Origin: Muribaculaceae bacterium
GTDB taxonomy: Bacteria > Bacteroidota > Bacteroidia > Bacteroidales > Muribaculaceae
DNA length: 28,174 bases
Direction of reading: 5' to 3'
Assembly: GCA_009775225.1 (NCBI GenBank)
Contig: VSPE01000028.1
Coordinates: 1 to 28,174, forward strand
How positions within the stretch are numbered: the stretch's first letter is position 1; each line of letters starts with the position of its first letter. Shown one piece after another: positions 1 to 7,800 of this stretch. The translations under genes and the position numbers were made by a program. The notes under the pieces are model-generated. The model saw only the letters and a list, made by a program, of their open reading frames with translations. It did not search any database and was not told where the DNA came from.

Positions 1-74
1 GCTCCCTCCTCGCAAACTGCTCCTTAACATAAAATTCACCACCCTGTCGTTAACAATGATTATTAAACAACCTC

Positions 75-108
75 TTAATTCCTAATTTTCAATTCTCAAT
101 TCATTTTC
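75..108. repeat. Degenerate AT-rich repeat copy at the 3' end of nusB
   Basis: This short run of TTAATT/AATTTT/AATTCT words resembles the right arm of the inverted repeat at 1677-1774, with several mismatches. It spans the last codons and stop of nusB. The rest of 1-95 shows no gene or other signal. It may be a decayed copy of the same small element, or simply AT-rich spacer that looks alike. Confidence 0.35.
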
Positions 109-1586
109 TTTTGTATAACACCTTCTTCGTTGAGACACTTGGTGATAGAGTAGAGCATACCGTTGATAAACTGCCCGCTGCGCTGGGTGCTGTAGTCGTT
201 GGCAATCTCTATGTACTCGTTCAGAGTCACAGGCACGGGTATCGACGGATAGTTGATAAGCTCGGCAATCGCCGTCTGCATGATTACTATATCCATAAAA
301 GCCAGTCGCTCGGTATCCCACTGCTTGGTATCGATAAAGCGGTCGATGTAGGTGCGGTATGTATCGCGGTTCTGTACCACGTATTCAAACAGCTCTGCGC
401 CGAATGTCTCGTCGGCCGAGTTCATGAATTTGGGCAGCAGGGCAATCGTACCTGTAGCCTGACCGGGGTCGTCGGCATTGTCTGCCTCCTCGCCTTCGAG
501 AGCCGGAGCGGCGTAGGAGCGGCGTATGGTCTTGAGAGCGAAGGTGCTCATAATGGCGAGGTCGTCGTTCCAGAATACCGACTTTGTCTCAAGCGCCTCG
601 GCTATCTCCTCGCCGGGGATGATTACGGTGCGCATCATCTCGCGCCAAAAGGCCGCGTCGGTGGCGAAGTCGCCGGCGGGAGTCTCCATGTATTCCTTGT
701 ACGCATCGGTGGCGAGCACGCTGTCGAGCATGCGGTTGAGCATGATGTCGCTGTCGCGCCATGTTGCGGGGTCGGCATCGGGGTTCTCGTCGATGTACTC
801 GGTGAGAGTGGTGCAGTCGGCAAGAGCCTTTACGAAGAGGTTGTCGGCCAGGCGCATGTTGGGGTTGAGGTCTTCGGGAGTAGGCAGATACTTATTCTTG
901 TTCGCATCGAGGCGCTTATCGTGAACCTCGGTTATGCGCAGCGGCAGCATCAGCAGGGCATGGTAGAGCGAGTAGGCAAGCGAGAGCGATTTGTCGAGGT
1001 CGGTGCGGGCCTTGCGATATGTCGCACGGGTATCGTCGAACGATGCAAGCGTATCGAGGAACATCTTCATGCCGGCGTCGAAGCCCACGTGCGAGAAATT
1101 CTCGTCGCGGCGCATCACGCGTTCAAGGCCCTTGTGCTTTGCAATGGTGGTGGCGAAGATTGTGCTCCAGAACCTTACATCATCGCTCATGTCGAGCTTG
1201 CGCTTACGCTTGTAGTCGTTGTAGGCAGCCGAAGCCTGTACCGATGCAAGGATGTCCGAGAGTACGCAGTCGAGGCGCTGCAGGTCTTTGCGGCCGGTGG
1301 CGAAGAGGCCGGTGAGGGCCGCGTCGTCGCGAAGGGCCTTGCCTACTTTGTTCTTGGCGAGTGCTGTGTCGGCGTTGAGAACCATGCCCGAGCCGGGGCC
1401 GAGTGGCATACCCGAGAGTTTGAGCAGGAGTACTATCAAATCAAGATAAACCGAATATGCGAAGCGCTTGTCGCGCGAACTTTCTCCGGGGACTGGGGCG
1501 GCTTCAAGTTTGAAATCGCTGCGAGTGAGTAGATAGGAGTAGAGAATCTGTACTGTCTTGATTCTTATTAAACTACGGTTTATCAT
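96..1586 (-). CDS. nusB: NusB-family transcription antitermination protein with duplicated N-terminal region
   Basis: NusB binds boxA RNA with NusE (ribosomal protein S10) and promotes rRNA antitermination. The last ~100 of 496 residues carry the NusB helical core (WDTERLAFMDIVIMQTAIAE, VTLNEYIEIANDYS, SGQFINGML). Family knowledge: Bacteroidota NusB proteins are near 300 residues, with an extra helical region between the first helix (MINRSLIRIK) and the core. Here that region seems present twice. Residues 43-191 and 204-359 share the order AYSxY, K/NKNK, LxSVxAxxAYxxY, FW and a closing R-x-x-Y. The second copy is canonical (NKYLPTPEDLNPN) and the first is diverged. The start is the first ATG, with a TACCTTTG box about 40 nt upstream. 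The protein ends in KKMN within AT-rich sequence. Antitermination role is from the family; the duplication is my manual alignment. Confidence 0.9.
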   Translation of the reverse strand: MINRSLIRIKTVQILYSYLLTRSDFKLEAAPVPGESSRDKRFAYSVYLDLIVLLLKLSGMPLGPGSGMVLNADTALAKNKVGKALRDDAALTGLFATGRKDLQRLDCVLSDILASVQASAAYNDYKRKRKLDMSDDVRFWSTIFATTIAKHKGLERVMRRDENFSHVGFDAGMKMFLDTLASFDDTRATYRKARTDLDKSLSLAYSLYHALLMLPLRITEVHDKRLDANKNKYLPTPEDLNPNMRLADNLFVKALADCTTLTEYIDENPDADPATWRDSDIMLNRMLDSVLATDAYKEYMETPAGDFATDAAFWREMMRTVIIPGEEIAEALETKSVFWNDDLAIMSTFALKTIRRSYAAPALEGEEADNADDPGQATGTIALLPKFMNSADETFGAELFEYVVQNRDTYRTYIDRFIDTKQWDTERLAFMDIVIMQTAIAELINYPSIPVPVTLNEYIEIANDYSTQRSGQFINGMLYSITKCLNEEGVIQKKMN

Positions 1587-1623
1587 ACGTATTTGAATGT
1601 ACTATTTTTGTTGTTTTGCGCTG

Positions 1624-1652
1624 CAAAGGTACGCATTTTTCTGCGTTCCGAA
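1624..1652 (-). promoter_or_regulatory. Candidate promoter of nusB
   Basis: On the minus strand TACCTTTG (1631-1624) fits the Bacteroidota -7 consensus TAnnTTTG and lies 38 nt before the nusB ATG. The upstream element is poor: TTCG at 1652-1649 with a 17-nt spacer. Identified by motif only. Confidence 0.5.
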
Positions 1653-1676
1653 GCCTGGTGATGGATTAAAAATTAA

Positions 1677-1774
1677 AAATTAAGAATTAAAAATGGCGGA
1701 TGAGCCATAGCAAAAGGCCATTGTGGTAGCAATACCGACCTAACATTCAATTCTTAATTTTTAATTCTTAATTT
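1677..1774. repeat. AT-rich inverted repeat between nusB and thiL (MITE-like)
   Basis: Two perfect 18-nt arms (1677-1694 and 1757-1774) are inverted copies built of AATTAAGAATTAAAAAT-type words. They enclose about 62 bp of more GC-balanced sequence (GGCGGATGAGCCATAG...). The right arm overlaps the last codons and TAA stop of thiL. No ORF lies inside. AT-rich dispersed inter-operon repeats are common in Bacteroidales. A small non-autonomous element is one reading and a simple cruciform or terminator is another. Confidence 0.6.
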
Positions 1775-2823
1775 GCCGAGTCATCGGCATCGGCCAGCGG
1801 GTTCCAGCCCTGGGCGCGAAGCGGAAATTCGCTTCCGTCGCGGGTAATCATGGCGCTTCCGAGCTCTTCCTTGCAGATATACCCTATTACCTTTACGCCT
1901 TCCATCTTATCTACTTTCTCGTGGTCGGTGAGAGGCACGGTAAAGAGCAGCTCATAGTCTTCGCCGCCGTTGAGGGCAGCTGTCACAAGGTTCATGTTCA
2001 GCTCCTCGGCCATTACAGCCGTCTGGTAGTCGATAGGTATGCGGTCTTCGTAGATGCGGCAGCCGCATTTGCTCTCCTTGCAGATGTGCATAAGCTCCGA
2101 CGACAGGCCGTCGCTGATGTCTATCATGGCAGTGGGCTGTATGCCTTTTTCGGCGAGGGCTTTCACAATGTCGCGCCGGGCCTCGGGCTTGAGCTGGCGC
2201 TCTACCAGATACTCCTTGCCGGCGAAGTCGGGCACGAAGTCGGTGCGTCCGGCCGATGCCACCTTCTCGCGTTCGAGAAGCTGAAGGCCCATGTATGCCG
2301 CGCCGAGGTCGCCGCTCACACATATAAGGTCGGTGTCGTGTGCTCCGCTGCGGCGAACCGCTTTGCCGTGGGGGGCGTCGCCTATGCAGGTAATGGATAT
2401 CACCAGACCCTGATGCGATGCCGAGGTGTCGCCGCCTACAATGTCTACGCCGTATATCTCGCATGCAAGGCGGATGCCGGCGTAAAGCTCCTCAATATGC
2501 TCCACGGTAAAGCGCTTCGATATGCCGAGCGATACCGTTATCTGGCGAGGTGTACCGTTCATGGCGCACACATCCGAGAAGTTCACTATTGCCGACTTGT
2601 AGCCTAAATGCTTCAGCGGAACGTAGGTGAGGTCGAAGTGCACGTTCTCCAGGAGCAGGTCGGTGGTTACGAGTATGTCCTTGTCACCGTCGTAGTGGAG
2701 TATGGCGCAGTCATCGCCCACGCCGAGTGCTGTGGCCTCGTTTACGGGCGTAATAGCCTCGGTGAGTCGGTCGATAAGACCGAACTCACCGAGGCTCGAT
2801 ATTTCTGTCTGATTTTCGTTCAT
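1768..2823 (-). CDS. thiL: Thiamine-monophosphate kinase
   Basis: ThiL phosphorylates thiamine monophosphate with ATP to give thiamine diphosphate, the last step of cofactor synthesis in the cytoplasm. The 351-residue protein has the family hallmarks in order: an N-terminal GEFGLIDRLT, the Mg-binding GDD at 36-38, DILVTTDLLLENVHFD, the GGDTSAS loop, the DISDGLSSEL motif and a C-terminal GGEDYELLF. Length is within the usual range. The start is 14 nt after the pnp stop, so the two genes are probably co-transcribed as the distal end of the sppA-lpxK-pnp-thiL operon. The final codons run into an inverted-repeat arm, so the C-terminal SAN residues may come from the repeat. MenD nearby uses the product as cofactor. 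Confidence 0.96.
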   Translation of the reverse strand: MNENQTEISSLGEFGLIDRLTEAITPVNEATALGVGDDCAILHYDGDKDILVTTDLLLENVHFDLTYVPLKHLGYKSAIVNFSDVCAMNGTPRQITVSLGISKRFTVEHIEELYAGIRLACEIYGVDIVGGDTSASHQGLVISITCIGDAPHGKAVRRSGAHDTDLICVSGDLGAAYMGLQLLEREKVASAGRTDFVPDFAGKEYLVERQLKPEARRDIVKALAEKGIQPTAMIDISDGLSSELMHICKESKCGCRIYEDRIPIDYQTAVMAEELNMNLVTAALNGGEDYELLFTVPLTDHEKVDKMEGVKVIGYICKEELGSAMITRDGSEFPLRAQGWNPLADADDSAN

Positions 2824-2837
2824 GCCTCGTTTGTCGG

Positions 2838-3653
2838 TTAGCAGCGCTCAACCATAGCTTTTACGATAGCCTCTACAGTGGGCTGAGCCTTGATTGCGGC
2901 CTTCTGAACTTCTTCGTGGCTGGGAACTTCGGTTATATCCTTGCCGCCGAGGTCGGTGATAACGGATATGCCGAATACGCGCATGTCGGCGTGGCGTGCC
3001 ACTATCACTTCGGGTACGGTGCTCATACCCACTGCGTCGCCGCCGATTACGCGGAAGTATTCATATTCTGCCGGTGTCTCGAATGTGGGTCCGGTGGTGC
3101 CTACATATACACCGTGCATAAGGCGGAGGCCTTTCTCCTGTGCTACTGTGTCGGCCAGGGCTATGAGCTTATGGTCGTAAGGCTCGGTCATGGCCGGGAA
3201 GCGCGGGCCGAGTTCGTCGTAGTTCTTGCCGCGGAGGGGGTTCTCGGGGAAGAGGTTGATGTGGTCGGTGATTATCATCACGTCGCCAACCTGAAATTCC
3301 TTGTTCATGCCGCCGGCAGCGTTAGATACGAAGAGTGTCTCCACGCCGAGAGCCTTGAATACGCGCACGGGGAAAGTCACGGTCTTCATGTCGTAGCCTT
3401 CGTAGTAGTGGAAGCGGCCCTGCATGGCCATTACGCGCTTGCCGCCGAGGTTGCCTACAATGAGGTTGCCGCTGTGGCCCTGTACGGTAGAGACGGGGAA
3501 ATTGGGAATTTCGCTGTAGGGGAAGTATTGTTTGTCTTCGATATAATCTACCAGCGAGCCGAGGCCGGTGCCGAGTATGATGGCGAGCTTGGGCATTTCG
3601 CCTTTTACATTCTGCTGCAGGTATTCTGCGGTCTGTTTGATTTTTTCGAGCAT
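2838..3653 (-). CDS. punA: Purine-nucleoside phosphorylase
   Basis: The enzyme cleaves purine nucleosides such as inosine and guanosine with phosphate to a free base and ribose-1-phosphate, for purine salvage in the cytoplasm. The 271-residue length matches the trimeric PNP family. Visible motifs are ILGTGLGSL (26-34), a GHSGNLIVG phosphate-site segment with H60, GRFHYYEGY (79-87), SNAAGGMN (110-117), GPTFETPAEYEYFR, and the GMSTVPEVIVARH segment. These mark the guanosine/inosine type rather than the hexameric DeoD type. It lies 76 nt downstream of lpxK and 14 nt upstream of thiL on the same strand. No internal promoter was recognised, so it is probably read from the sppA promoter. Confidence 0.95.
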   Translation of the reverse strand: MLEKIKQTAEYLQQNVKGEMPKLAIILGTGLGSLVDYIEDKQYFPYSEIPNFPVSTVQGHSGNLIVGNLGGKRVMAMQGRFHYYEGYDMKTVTFPVRVFKALGVETLFVSNAAGGMNKEFQVGDVMIITDHINLFPENPLRGKNYDELGPRFPAMTEPYDHKLIALADTVAQEKGLRLMHGVYVGTTGPTFETPAEYEYFRVIGGDAVGMSTVPEVIVARHADMRVFGISVITDLGGKDITEVPSHEEVQKAAIKAQPTVEAIVKAMVERC

Positions 3654-3729
3654 TGCTGTATGGGGTTTACGTTAGTGTGTTCGTTGTTCAGTGGCTTAAC
3701 GCCGTGGAGTGCCAAAGTGTTCGTGCCTG

Positions 3730-4830
3730 TCAGGCTTTGTCCTTGAAGTGCTCTGCTATAGTCTTTTCCACCACATCCTCGAGGGCTATGTCGCCGTAGG
3801 GATTGGCAAACTCTACTTCTATGGGAAGGAAGTATGTCACGGCTTTAAGCTCATGCGGGAAGTAGGGGTTCGCGGCAAGGCGCACGGCGTCTTTTTCGGT
3901 GGTGACTATTATGCGCTGTTTGCCTTTGAGCTGTTTGTATCGGCTGAGTATATGCTCTATATCCTTCTTGGTGTACTGGTGGTGGTCGGCGAAGATGTCT
4001 ACCTTTACTTTGGCGCCGAAGCTCTTGAGGTGTCGCACGAAGGGGCGCGGATTGCCTATGCCGGCCACCGCGAGTATGCTGTCGGCCGACGTGAGCCAGT
4101 CGAGATAGGGTACCGACGTGGCTATGTCGGGGAAGACGGGGCACAGCGGCTGGTAAGCGTAGTGCGAGAAGAACAGATACTGCGAGGGAAAGAGGTTATA
4201 GCGGTTTACGGTCTCGCGGTAGTCCCACGGCGTCATGTTCGCCGGGCATTTCGACACTATCACTATGTCGGCGCGGTTTATGCCGCGGGCCGGTTCGCGC
4301 AGGCGTCCGTAGGGCAGCATGCGGTCTTCGTTGAGCGGGTGGTTGTATTCGGTGATTACAATGGAGGCTGCCGGATGCACGTAGCGGTGCTGGAAGGCAT
4401 CGTCGAGAATAATCATGTCGATAGTGGGGTCGAGGCGCATCAGTTCGCGTATGCCGAACACGCGGTCTTCACACACGGCTACCACCACATCGCCTCCGAA
4501 CTTGTGATATATCTGGTATGATTCGTCGCCTATGTCGGAGGGCGTGGATGTGCGTCCGGCAATGATGAATCCTTTGGTCTTGCGGCGATAGCCGCGGCTG
4601 AGCACCGCAAGGTGACGTTTGCGCCGGAAGGCACGTATCAGGTATTCGACGTGCGGGGTTTTGCCGGTGCCTCCCACGGCGAGGTTGCCGACAGACACTA
4701 CCGGGACGTCGAAGTCCACCTGTTTGAGCAGGTGCATGTCGAAGAGCTTGTTGCGCGTATAGGTGATGCCGCCGTAAAGCTTGGAGCACGGCAGTAATAC
4801 CATTTTGGCAAGTAGTGAGCGCTGTTTCAT
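3730..4830 (-). CDS. lpxK: Tetraacyldisaccharide 4'-kinase
   Basis: LpxK phosphorylates the 4' position of the lipid A disaccharide at the inner face of the cytoplasmic membrane, in the lipid A pathway. The 366-residue protein carries the family signature SVGNLAVGGTGKTPHVEYLI (46-65), which includes the P-loop with K57 and T58. It also has SRGYRRKTKGF, the GDESYQI segment, DDAFQHRYV with the conserved QHR, and REPARGINRADIVIVSK. The N-terminal hydrophobic segment (MVLLPCSKLYGGIT) fits the membrane-associated helix of the family. It sits 25 nt downstream of sppA in the same direction. A phosphoethanolamine transferase that probably acts on lipid A lies about 9 kb away. Confidence 0.96.
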   Translation of the reverse strand: MKQRSLLAKMVLLPCSKLYGGITYTRNKLFDMHLLKQVDFDVPVVSVGNLAVGGTGKTPHVEYLIRAFRRKRHLAVLSRGYRRKTKGFIIAGRTSTPSDIGDESYQIYHKFGGDVVVAVCEDRVFGIRELMRLDPTIDMIILDDAFQHRYVHPAASIVITEYNHPLNEDRMLPYGRLREPARGINRADIVIVSKCPANMTPWDYRETVNRYNLFPSQYLFFSHYAYQPLCPVFPDIATSVPYLDWLTSADSILAVAGIGNPRPFVRHLKSFGAKVKVDIFADHHQYTKKDIEHILSRYKQLKGKQRIIVTTEKDAVRLAANPYFPHELKAVTYFLPIEVEFANPYGDIALEDVVEKTIAEHFKDKA

Positions 4831-4855
4831 TCGGCGTGGCAGTGTGCTTATCGGG

Positions 4856-6625
4856 TTATTTGATATATACTTCTTCCATGCGTGCCTGTATGGGTGCCAT
4901 TTCGCGGAGACGCTTTATGAAGTGGAGCTGACGCATGGTCTCGGCGTCGAGTCCGTTGGCGGCGGCCTTAGCCATATCAAGGTTGCCCGATTCGCGTAGC
5001 ATCTTCTCCCAGAATTTCTCCTGGCTGAGAGGATAGCGCACTACGGCGTCGGTGTCAAGGCCGAGGCTGTCGGCCAGAGCAGCTATGGTGGTGTCGAGCG
5101 AGCCGAGGCGGTCTACGAGGCCAAGCTCAAGCGCGCGCGAACCTATCCATACGCGGCCTTCGGCTATGGCTTTCACGCTGTCGATATCCATTTTGCGGCC
5201 TGTTGCCACACGCGATGTGAATAGGTCGTAGATAGTCTCTACCGACTGCTGCATGGCTGCATGCTGCGAGGGCGTCATGCTCTCCGTGGTGCTGATGCCG
5301 GCGCCGTTGGGGTTGGTCTCAACGGTACTGAAGTTCACGCCGAGGCGGTCGGTTACAAGGCCCGAGAAGTCGGGTATCATGCCGAACACTCCGATAGAGC
5401 CGGTAATGGTGGTTCGGTCGGCGAAGATAGAGTCGGCTCCGCAACTTATGTAGTAGCCGCCCGATGCGGCGTAGTCGCCCATCGACACGTAGAGCGGCTT
5501 CTTCTTGCTCTTGAAGTATTGGAGCGCTTCCCATATCTGTTCGGACGCAAAGGCGCTGCCGCCGGGCGAGTTGACGCGCAGCACGAGGCCGCGCACCTTC
5601 TTGTCGTCGGCGAGTTCGATAATATCGGCAGTCACGTCGGGGCCTATTATGCCTTCCTGGCCGGCGTCTGAAATCTCGCCCACGGCATAATACACGGCGA
5701 TGTGGTCTTTGGCGGAGCTGTATTCCGAGCCGCTGGCCGAAATATAGTCGGCGGGGCTTACAAGGCGCAGCTCTTTGTCGCTCTTGATGTCGGTAAGCTC
5801 GCGCAGGCGCTCGTCGACGAGGCGCTCATAGCGAAGGGCGTCTACAAGCGAGTCGTTCACAAAGGTCGAGGCGGCGCGTGTGAATATCATTTCGGGAGCC
5901 ATGGCGTGTATGCGCTGCACGGGCATGTCGCGGTTTTCGGCTATGGTGCCGCTTACGTAAGCCCAGATAGTATCGCAGTACTGCTGCATCTGAAGGCGGG
6001 CAGGCTCGCTCATGGAGGTGAGGATGTATGGCTCAACGGCACTCTTGAATGTGCCTACTTTGATAATCTGCATCTTTACGCCCACCTTGTCGAGCAGGCC
6101 CTTGAAGAAGGGAGTGCTGCCGCCGATGCCGTGTATGTCAACCGAGCCTACGGGGTTGAGGTAGAGGCTGTCGGCGAGGCTGGCCACGAGGTAGTCTGGC
6201 TGTGTGTAGCTGTCGGAGTATGCCACTACCCATTTGCCGCTTTCCTTGAAGCGTGCTATTGCCTCGACGAGTTCTTCACGCGATGCCACGCCGAGCGACG
6301 AGCCGCCGCAGTGGATATATAGACCGTCGATTTTGTCATCGTAAGCTGCGAGGTCGAGCGAGCGGAGCATATCGTCGAGAGTCTGGGTTTGGCTCTCGAA
6401 GTTCTGTATAAGGCTCAGCAGGGGCTGTGTCTGATACCTTTCGCGGATGTTGCCGCTCAGGTCGAAGTAGAGAATTGACTTTTTTTCGACTTTTACCGAC
6501 GAATCGGCGGCGCCCTTGCTTACGGCTACGCCGACAAGCATAATGCCTCCGAAAATTACAAGAAACATCGAAATCCAAATGCCCGCTACAGTGCCGAGCA
6601 ACGAAATGAAGAAACGTTTTAACAT
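4856..6625 (-). CDS. sppA: Signal peptide peptidase SppA, 67K type
   Basis: SppA is a membrane-bound serine protease that degrades cleaved signal peptides and other membrane-derived peptides. The 589-residue length fits the double-domain form. A single N-terminal transmembrane segment lies at about 10-36. The catalytic Ser/Lys pair is visible: K194 in KVGTFKSAVEPY from the N-terminal domain, and S388 in YAASGGYYISC from the C-terminal domain. The oxyanion-type motif SPGGS is at 353-357, followed by TITGSIGVFG. It is first in a probable four-gene operon and has the best promoter of that block 30-60 nt upstream of its ATG. Peptidase assignment is firm; substrates are inferred from the family. 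Confidence 0.95.
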   Translation of the reverse strand: MLKRFFISLLGTVAGIWISMFLVIFGGIMLVGVAVSKGAADSSVKVEKKSILYFDLSGNIRERYQTQPLLSLIQNFESQTQTLDDMLRSLDLAAYDDKIDGLYIHCGGSSLGVASREELVEAIARFKESGKWVVAYSDSYTQPDYLVASLADSLYLNPVGSVDIHGIGGSTPFFKGLLDKVGVKMQIIKVGTFKSAVEPYILTSMSEPARLQMQQYCDTIWAYVSGTIAENRDMPVQRIHAMAPEMIFTRAASTFVNDSLVDALRYERLVDERLRELTDIKSDKELRLVSPADYISASGSEYSSAKDHIAVYYAVGEISDAGQEGIIGPDVTADIIELADDKKVRGLVLRVNSPGGSAFASEQIWEALQYFKSKKKPLYVSMGDYAASGGYYISCGADSIFADRTTITGSIGVFGMIPDFSGLVTDRLGVNFSTVETNPNGAGISTTESMTPSQHAAMQQSVETIYDLFTSRVATGRKMDIDSVKAIAEGRVWIGSRALELGLVDRLGSLDTTIAALADSLGLDTDAVVRYPLSQEKFWEKMLRESGNLDMAKAAANGLDAETMRQLHFIKRLREMAPIQARMEEVYIK

Positions 6626-6656
6626 CTCCGTAATACTCTGTTTTATATTATCTGTA

Positions 6657-6688
6657 CAAAGTTAAATAATATCCTCCAATGCCGCAAA
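6657..6688 (-). promoter_or_regulatory. Promoter of the sppA-lpxK-pnp-thiL operon
   Basis: On the minus strand TTTG (6688-6685), a 20-nt spacer and TAACTTTG (6664-6657) match both halves of the Bacteroidota housekeeping promoter. The -7 box lies 32 nt before the sppA ATG. Motif-based. Confidence 0.72.
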
Positions 6689-6794
6689 TCTTTTTTTGAA
6701 GTCTTAACAGATGTTAAAATCACAACTTTTCCCCGAACATTAGCGGAGGTCTGTCGGTTGTAGTGTTATATAACCTAAATAATCGTATATCGCA

Positions 6795-6884
6795 ATGAAC
6801 GCATATTTCCCCTTCACCTACATCATAGTTGAAAACGACGCAGTAAAATCCGAACTTCCCGCTATCACGGAGATTTATTACTGA
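6795..6884 (+). CDS. Short 29-codon ORF, possible remnant or leader peptide
   Basis: An ATG-initiated frame of 29 codons encodes MNAYFPFTYIIVENDAVKSE and nine further residues, then ends in TGA, quickly followed by in-frame TAG. The FTYIIVENDAV segment resembles the first strand and acidic pocket of a response-regulator receiver domain, so this could be the decayed 5' end of such a gene. No continuation was found downstream in any frame. It could equally be a leader peptide or chance. It is too short to be sure it is expressed. Confidence 0.22.
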   Translation: MNAYFPFTYIIVENDAVKSELPAITEIYY

Positions 6885-7092
6885 TAGTAACATAACTGAA
6901 AGTAACTTTAGTTTTTAAAAAAACCCGGGTCCGATTTGTGGTGCCGGGTATTTTTGTCGTTTTCGCTTAACTTCCTTCCTTCCCCCCCCCCCACCGGGGT
7001 GCGTGCGGCGGCGGGAAAGGAAGTGGGAGGGGCGGTTGCGGAAGGAAAGTACGGAAGATTTTTTGTCTATGCTTGATTTACAGCTTATTTTA
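6885..7092. other. Non-coding stretch with terminator and C-tract
   Basis: Together with 6626-6794 this makes a roughly 470-bp gap between sppA and the flavin reductase-rubredoxin gene. This part holds the terminator at 6917-6956 and a strand-asymmetric region: pyrimidines at 6971-6992 including eleven C at 6982-6992, then GGGAAAGGAAG (7013-7023) and GGAAGGAAAG (7040-7049). A minus-strand reading frame across it (6915-7202) overlaps the rubredoxin coding end and resembles no family. Confidence 0.6.
6917..6956. terminator. Bidirectional hairpin terminator
   Basis: ACCCGG (6923-6928) pairs with CCGGGT (6944-6949). On the minus strand the hairpin is followed by seven T (complement of 6917-6923), fitting termination of the flavin reductase-rubredoxin gene. 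On the plus strand it is followed by ATTTTTG. Confidence 0.65.
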
Positions 7093-7740
7093 TTATACTT
7101 CCTTAAAGTGGCTTCTGTCGGCGCCGCAGATAGGGCACACGTAGTCGTCGGGAAGGTCTTCCCCGTCGGTCTCGGCCACATAGAAGCACACATCACATTC
7201 AAATCTGCGCTTTTTGACAGCCTCGCCCCGGGGGGCGTCTTCGGTGGGCCTGAAGGTAGGGGCGCTCTTCGGTGCCTTGCCCTTTATTACGTTGTGGTAG
7301 TAAGCGTAGGTCATGGGCGTGCCGCAGCCTTCAATGGTGTCTACAACTTTTGCTATTACAATCACGTGCGTGTCGCAGTCCACCGTGTTCTCGGCCTCAA
7401 GTATGAGTCGGCCTGCAAAACGCCCGTTCACGCAGGGAGTGAAGTCGCACACCTCGTAGCCGAAGCCTTCGTATTTGTCGGTGTCGCGGCTGCTGGTAAA
7501 GCCGAAACGGCCTATAATGGCAGGGTCGCTGTCTTCGGCCAAAATGGAGAGCGAGAAGCGTTTGTTCTCGCGGATTGCCTCCAGAGTGTAGTTGTTTTTG
7601 TTGAGCGACACCGCCACGCGGGGTACCTCGTTGGTGATTTAAAAACATGTGTTGACAATGCAGCCTGCGGGGCGGCCGTCTTTAAACGCTCCGATTACGT
7701 ACATACCGTAGCTGAGCCTGTATAAAACTGTTATATCCAT
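7093..7740 (-). pseudogene. Flavin reductase-rubredoxin fusion (high-molecular-weight rubredoxin type) interrupted by in-frame TAA
   Basis: The frame opens with ATG at 7740 and reads MDITVLYRLSYGMYVIGAFK, a typical start of flavin reductase domains that bind FMN in a split barrel. Codon 34 (7641-7639) is TAA where homologues have a residue in the motif NTVFQITN; here it reads NTCF-stop-ITN. The same frame then continues without interruption to 7093. It covers the rest of the flavin domain (VAVSLNKNNYT, RFGFTSSRDTDKY) and a C-terminal rubredoxin-like domain with Cys pairs CDVC and CPIC at 182/185 and 202/205 of the full frame. Such proteins pass electrons from NADH-linked partners to flavodiiron proteins for oxygen detoxification (family knowledge). 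A GTG at 7617 leaves a 174-residue open frame lacking the first strands of the barrel. It could be a nonsense pseudogene, a sequencing error, or a reinitiated short protein. Confidence 0.85.
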
Positions 7741-7800
7741 TACTGTAAGTGTTTTAAGATATAACGCCGCTGCTGTTTCTTATGTTTGGTCGGCTACCGC

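Noticed and set aside
111..1532. Long plus-strand ORF antisense to nusB
   Set aside because: It mirrors a clear NusB-family frame and its product is a low-quality Val/Gly/Ala/Arg-rich shadow with no family features.
1677..1774. Inverted repeat as a rho-independent terminator of thiL
   Set aside because: The arms are almost pure A/T and the loop is 62 nt, unlike the GC-rich stems of the four terminators found elsewhere in the window; kept as repeat.
2916..3746. Plus-strand ORF antisense to the purine-nucleoside phosphorylase gene
   Set aside because: It is complementary to conserved PNP motifs and lacks any recognisable domain; a product of biased codon use in a GC-rich gene.
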